This document shows, piece after piece, positions 5,838-8,489 of a stretch of 8,489 nt of DNA (positions within the stretch are counted from its first letter, which is position 1; every line of letters begins with the position of its first letter). This stretch comes from CAXRBC01 sp041158045 (lineage in GTDB: Bacteria > Actinomycetota > Acidimicrobiia > Acidimicrobiales > Ilumatobacteraceae): assembly GCA_041158045.1 (NCBI GenBank), contig JBEBCD010000012.1, positions 1 through 8,489 on the forward strand, in the 5' to 3' direction. The notes below the pieces were generated by a model. That model saw only the letters and a program-made list of their open reading frames with translations. It searched no databases and was not told the DNA's origin. The position numbers and the translations under genes are program-made.

Positions 5838-7019
5838 TCAGCCGAGACGCTCGATGATGGTCGCGTTGGCCATGCCGCCACCCTCGCACATCGTCTGGAG
5901 GCCGTAGCGGCCGCCGGTGCGCTCGAGCTCGGCGAGCAGGGTCGAGAGGAGGCGCGTCCCGGACGCGCCGAGCGGGTGACCGAGCGCGATGGCACCGCCG
6001 TTGACGTTGACGCGGTCCATGTCGGGATGGAGCTCCTTCTCCCACGCGAGCACGACCGATGCGAATGCCTCGTTGATCTCGACGAGGTCGATGTCGTCGA
6101 GGGTGAGGCCCGCACGGGTGAGCACCTTGTGCGTCGCGGGAATCGGGGCGGTGAGCATGTACCGCGGATTGTCGGCGGCGAGTGCGAACTCGACGAAGCG
6201 GGCGCGCGGGCGGAGGCCGAGCGACTTCGCACGCTCCTCGCTCATGATGAGCGTGGCGGTCGCGCCGTCGGTGATCTGCGAGGAGTTGCCCGCCGTGACG
6301 CGACCACCCTCCTCGACGGGGCGGAACGAGGTCTTCAGCGACGCCAGCTTCTCCACCGACGACTCGCGGATGCCCTCGTCGGTCGTCATGAGCGCGCCCT
6401 CGGCATCGATGGTGGGGACGATCTCGCGGTCGAAGCGCCCCTCGGCCGTCGCGCGGGCGGCGAGCGTCTGCGAGCGGACGCCGAAACGGTCCATGTCCTC
6501 GCGGCTGATTCCCCACTTGTCGGCGATGAGTTCGGCGGAGATGCCCTGGTTGACGAGGCCGCCGTCGGGCGCGTAGCGCTGCTGGACGCGGGGACCGAAG
6601 GGATAGCCATGCTTGCCCTCGGCGATGGAGGATCCCATCGGCACGCGGGTCATGGCCTCGACGCCACAGGCGACGACCGCGTCGTACGCGCCGGCGATCA
6701 CGCCCTGCGCGGCGAAGTGGACGGCCTGTTGGCTCGATCCGCACTGACGGTCGACGGTCGTGCCGGGCACGGTCTCGGGCCAACCGGCGGCGAGCACGGC
6801 GTTGCGGGCCACGTTGAGGCTCTGCTCGCCGACCTGCATGACGCACCCCATCACCACGTCGTCGATGCCGGCCGGGTCGACCTGGGTGCGCTCCGCCAGC
6901 GCGGTGAGCACGTGGGCGGCGAGATCGACGGCGTGCCAGTCCTTGAGGCGGCCGTTGCGCTTGCCGAGCGGCGTGCGGACCGCGTCGACGATGACGGCGG
7001 TCGTGGAAGAGGACTTCAT
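5838..7019 (-). CDS. Acetyl-CoA C-acyltransferase (thiolase)
   Basis: This is a complete 393-residue thiolase, the normal length. It either cleaves 3-ketoacyl-CoA with CoA or condenses two acetyl-CoA. The nucleophile is C93 in VDRQCGSSQQA. NEAF (316-319), GGAIALGHPLGASG (341-354, with H348) and the C-terminal CEGGG (378-382, with acid/base C378) complete the active site. TAVIVDAVRTPLGKRNG (7-23) is the family N-terminus. The GEQSLNVARNA and QCGSSQQAVHFAAQ segments recall the mycobacterial FadA5/FadA6 group that acts on bulky ketoacyl-CoAs, but substrate cannot be settled from motifs. The ATG has a strong AGGAGG site 8 bases upstream and overlaps the stop of the preceding glycosyltransferase as ATGA. 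All key residues are present. Confidence 0.96.
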   Translation of the reverse strand: MKSSSTTAVIVDAVRTPLGKRNGRLKDWHAVDLAAHVLTALAERTQVDPAGIDDVVMGCVMQVGEQSLNVARNAVLAAGWPETVPGTTVDRQCGSSQQAVHFAAQGVIAGAYDAVVACGVEAMTRVPMGSSIAEGKHGYPFGPRVQQRYAPDGGLVNQGISAELIADKWGISREDMDRFGVRSQTLAARATAEGRFDREIVPTIDAEGALMTTDEGIRESSVEKLASLKTSFRPVEEGGRVTAGNSSQITDGATATLIMSEERAKSLGLRPRARFVEFALAADNPRYMLTAPIPATHKVLTRAGLTLDDIDLVEINEAFASVVLAWEKELHPDMDRVNVNGGAIALGHPLGASGTRLLSTLLAELERTGGRYGLQTMCEGGGMANATIIERLG

Positions 7020-7801
7020 GGCGGTGGCCTCCTGTCGGTCGAGCGCGTCGACGTCGGGTGGGACGCGCGCGCCTCAGTCTGCCCTCCTGCGCGCGCGATG
7101 CGGTAGTTGATCCCGAGGATGACCACGAGGAGGCTGCGGGCGATGAGGGCCACGGCGCGCAGGGTGGTCGCGGTGGACTGGCCGACCTTGCGGGGTCGGA
7201 TCGGGACGCCGATCTCCTTCACTTGGTAACCGGCGCGCCCGACGGCGACGATCGCCTCGAAGGTGTCGCCCAGGTAGTGGGCGGGGAATCGCCGCGCGAA
7301 CCGGTCGAGCACCGGCGTGGCGATCAGGCGGAAGCCCGAGGTCACGTCCGAGATGCGGGTGCGGCAAGCGCGCCCCGCGATGCGGGAGAGCACCGCCATC
7401 GCGAGCCGGCGCGGGCGCGGGATGCGCCGGGCGTGCGCGGGGTTGCGGAACCGGCTCCCGAGCACGACGTCGGCGCCCGTCTCGCGCCAGGAGCGCACGA
7501 GGTCGTCGAGGTGTTCGGTCGCGTGCTGCCCGTCGGCGTCGCACTGGATGACCGCGGGGTAGCCGGCGCGCTGCGCGTATCGGAACGCCGTCTGGAGCGC
7601 GCCACCGACGCCGAGGTTGCGCTCGTGGCGCAGGACGGTCGCGCCGGCACTCGCGGCACGGCTGCCGGTGTCGTCGGTGGACCCGTCGTCGACGACGATG
7701 ACGCCGTACCCGTGTTGGCGCGCACCAGAGACGACCTCGGCGATCGTCGCCGCCTCGTTGAGGGCCGGGACGACGACGAGGACGTCGCCTCGTTCGATCA
7801 C
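7016..7801 (-). CDS. GT2 glycosyltransferase, polyprenol-phosphate (DPM1/GtrB-like) type
   Basis: This 261-residue enzyme probably moves a hexose from a nucleotide sugar to a lipid carrier phosphate or another membrane acceptor. The GT-A domain shows VVVPALNEAATI (9-20), VVDDGSTDDT (36-45, donor binding), NLGVGGALQTAF (62-73) and CDADGQH (87-93, the DxD metal site). LGSRF (114-118) and SDVTSGFRLI (151-160) follow, all typical of dolichol-phosphate mannose synthase relatives. VGQSTATTL (207-215) precedes a hydrophobic stretch (216-231) that may lie on the membrane. The last 25 or so residues are a polar Ser/Thr/Arg/Pro tail that doubles as the thiolase ribosome-site region. The GTG start has a GAGGAG site 7 bases upstream. 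The DUF2304 gene just upstream is a common partner of this family. Sugar and acceptor are unknown. Confidence 0.92.
   Translation of the reverse strand: MIERGDVLVVVPALNEAATIAEVVSGARQHGYGVIVVDDGSTDDTGSRAASAGATVLRHERNLGVGGALQTAFRYAQRAGYPAVIQCDADGQHATEHLDDLVRSWRETGADVVLGSRFRNPAHARRIPRPRRLAMAVLSRIAGRACRTRISDVTSGFRLIATPVLDRFARRFPAHYLGDTFEAIVAVGRAGYQVKEIGVPIRPRKVGQSTATTLRAVALIARSLLVVILGINYRIARAGGQTEARASHPTSTRSTDRRPPP
7028..7033 (-). promoter_or_regulatory. Ribosome binding site of the thiolase gene
   Basis: The - strand reads AGGAGG, 8 bases before the thiolase ATG. It lies inside the upstream glycosyltransferase gene, where it is read as two Arg codons (AGG AGG) just before the final three prolines. 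Confidence 0.85.
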
Positions 7802-7808
7802 AGGTGCG

Positions 7809-7814
7809 CTCCTC
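7809..7814 (-). promoter_or_regulatory. Ribosome binding site of the GT2 gene
   Basis: The - strand reads GAGGAG in the 19-base gap after the DUF2304 stop, 7 bases before GTG 7801. It supports that GTG as the start codon. Confidence 0.7.
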
Positions 7815-7820
7815 GCGGCG

Positions 7821-8192
7821 TCACGATCCCGCGCGAGGGGGTCCCTCCTCGAGGCGCGCGAGACGCTCGCGGAGCAGGGCGTTCTCCTGGGTGAGCGAGT
7901 CGACCTTGCGCTGCGTCCCGGAGATGCTGATCGTCAGCTGCACGAAGAGAGCCGCGGAGCCGATGGATGCGACGGCGACGAGGAACGCCGTCGGGGAGAG
8001 CCGGAGCCACTCGGCGATCGGCTCGACGACGGGGACGATGAGCGCGGCGAAGATGCCGAGCGCGGCGAGCGAGAGCCAGCCCATCGTGTAGCGGAAGCTG
8101 ATGCACCCACGGCGTCCGAGTCGTAACACGACGACGGCGAAGACGACCGACGCGACTGCCACCTCCACCGCGTGCAACGTCTGCTGCGTCAT
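7821..8192 (-). CDS. DUF2304 family small membrane protein
   Basis: This 123-residue protein has the DUF2304 layout. Three hydrophobic helices (about 9-24, 36-55 and 67-88) are followed by a charged heptad-like segment (94-116: RKVDSLTQENALLRERLARLEE) that should form a coiled coil. The RYTMGWLSLAALGIFAAL region and the coiled-coil end match what I know of the family. Its function is not established. The family is often found beside DPM1-like GT2 genes, as here, so a role as membrane partner or in lipid-linked sugar handling is inferred. The ATG overlaps the stop of the upstream glycosyltransferase as ATGA with no good Shine-Dalgarno site, so coupling by reinitiation is likely. The GT2 gene follows after 19 bases. 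Confidence 0.85.
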   Translation of the reverse strand: MTQQTLHAVEVAVASVVFAVVVLRLGRRGCISFRYTMGWLSLAALGIFAALIVPVVEPIAEWLRLSPTAFLVAVASIGSAALFVQLTISISGTQRKVDSLTQENALLRERLARLEEGPPRAGS

Positions 8193-8489
8193 CGAGGCGT
8201 CAGGTTATGGCTGCTGACGGGCTCATAGAAGGTCCGCGCGATCCTCGCCACGTGGGCGGGATCGAGCCGTGTTCTGCACACCCCCGCGTTGACCTCTGCA
8301 GCGCGGTCGACCAGCGCGTCGTCCCGGAGCGCGCGGCGCATCTCCTGCACGAGCGCGTCGTGGTCGCCGAGACTCACGAGCGACCCCGAGACCCCGTGTT
8401 CGACCCACTCCTCCGCGCACGACGTCGTGGTCTGGATCGGGTACGCGCCCCGCGACATCGCCTCCAGCATGGACGTGCTGATCGCGTCC
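8189..8489 (-). CDS. Family 4 glycosyltransferase, C-terminal part (5' end outside window)
   Basis: This is the last 99 residues of a GT-B fold glycosyltransferase. The frame is open to the window edge, so the start lies beyond it. STSMLEAMSRGAYPIQT near the left of the fragment is the family 4 donor-site segment, with the LEAM glutamate and the conserved Gly-Ala-Pro turn. TSCAEEWVEHGVSGSLVSLGDHDALVQEM follows, matching the usual end of the nucleotide-sugar domain, then a C-terminal helical tail. It is the first visible gene of the - strand operon; any promoter is outside the window. Its stop overlaps the DUF2304 start by four bases. Family is well supported; the substrate is unknown. Confidence 0.88.
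   Translation of the reverse strand, partial: DAISTSMLEAMSRGAYPIQTTTSCAEEWVEHGVSGSLVSLGDHDALVQEMRRALRDDALVDRAAEVNAGVCRTRLDPAHVARIARTFYEPVSSHNLTPR

Noticed and set aside
5220..7106. 628-codon open frame on the + strand
   Set aside because: It lies antisense to trpG, the Cys/His protein and the thiolase. Its composition (Ala, Arg, Gly, Asp-rich, no motifs) is typical of a shadow frame in high-GC DNA.

Overview
The window is high-GC DNA from an actinobacterium. The evidence is a PASTA-type PknB kinase, a PstP phosphatase, an FhaA-type FHA protein, the Actinobacteria-specific division protein CrgA, frequent GTG starts and leaderless-looking promoters. The gene neighbourhood (tRNA-Leu(CAG), fhaA, pstP, pknB, then trpG and crgA) follows the order known from mycobacteria near the replication origin. 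The class cannot be fixed by eye. An acidimicrobial-type genome is my best guess, from the reduced kinase locus and the general look of the small proteins.

Left edge (1-841): the 3' end of a family 2 glycosyltransferase gene on the + strand runs 51 bases antisense into a tRNA-Leu(CAG) gene on the - strand. A 69-base divergent spacer (842-910) holds a plausible -10 box for the tRNA and another for the next operon.

Centre left (911-4671, + strand): a compact signalling operon fhaA-pstP-pknB. The kinase has four extracellular PASTA repeats that probably sense cell-wall fragments. PstP reverses its phosphorylation, and the FHA protein reads phosphothreonine. The fhaB, rodA, pbpA and pknA genes that lie in this operon in mycobacteria are not here.

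Centre (4637-5571): trpG/pabA (- strand) overlaps the pknB end tail to tail. crgA (+ strand) diverges from it across 41 bases.

Right half (5580-8489, - strand): a tightly packed operon, read right to left. It encodes a family 4 glycosyltransferase (cut by the window), a DUF2304 membrane protein, a polyprenol-phosphate-type GT2 glycosyltransferase, a thiolase, and an 84-residue membrane-anchored protein with a CxxC...HC putative zinc site. The first four genes are linked by two ATGA overlaps and one 19-base gap. This ties envelope-glycan genes to an acyl-CoA gene.

Coding or RNA genes cover almost everything, and no stretch over 300 bases lacks a gene. I saw no CRISPR array, insertion sequence, riboswitch or convincing terminator. 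Nothing here is clearly a new system. The best leads are the small zinc-site protein with its odd operon, and the reduced kinase locus.
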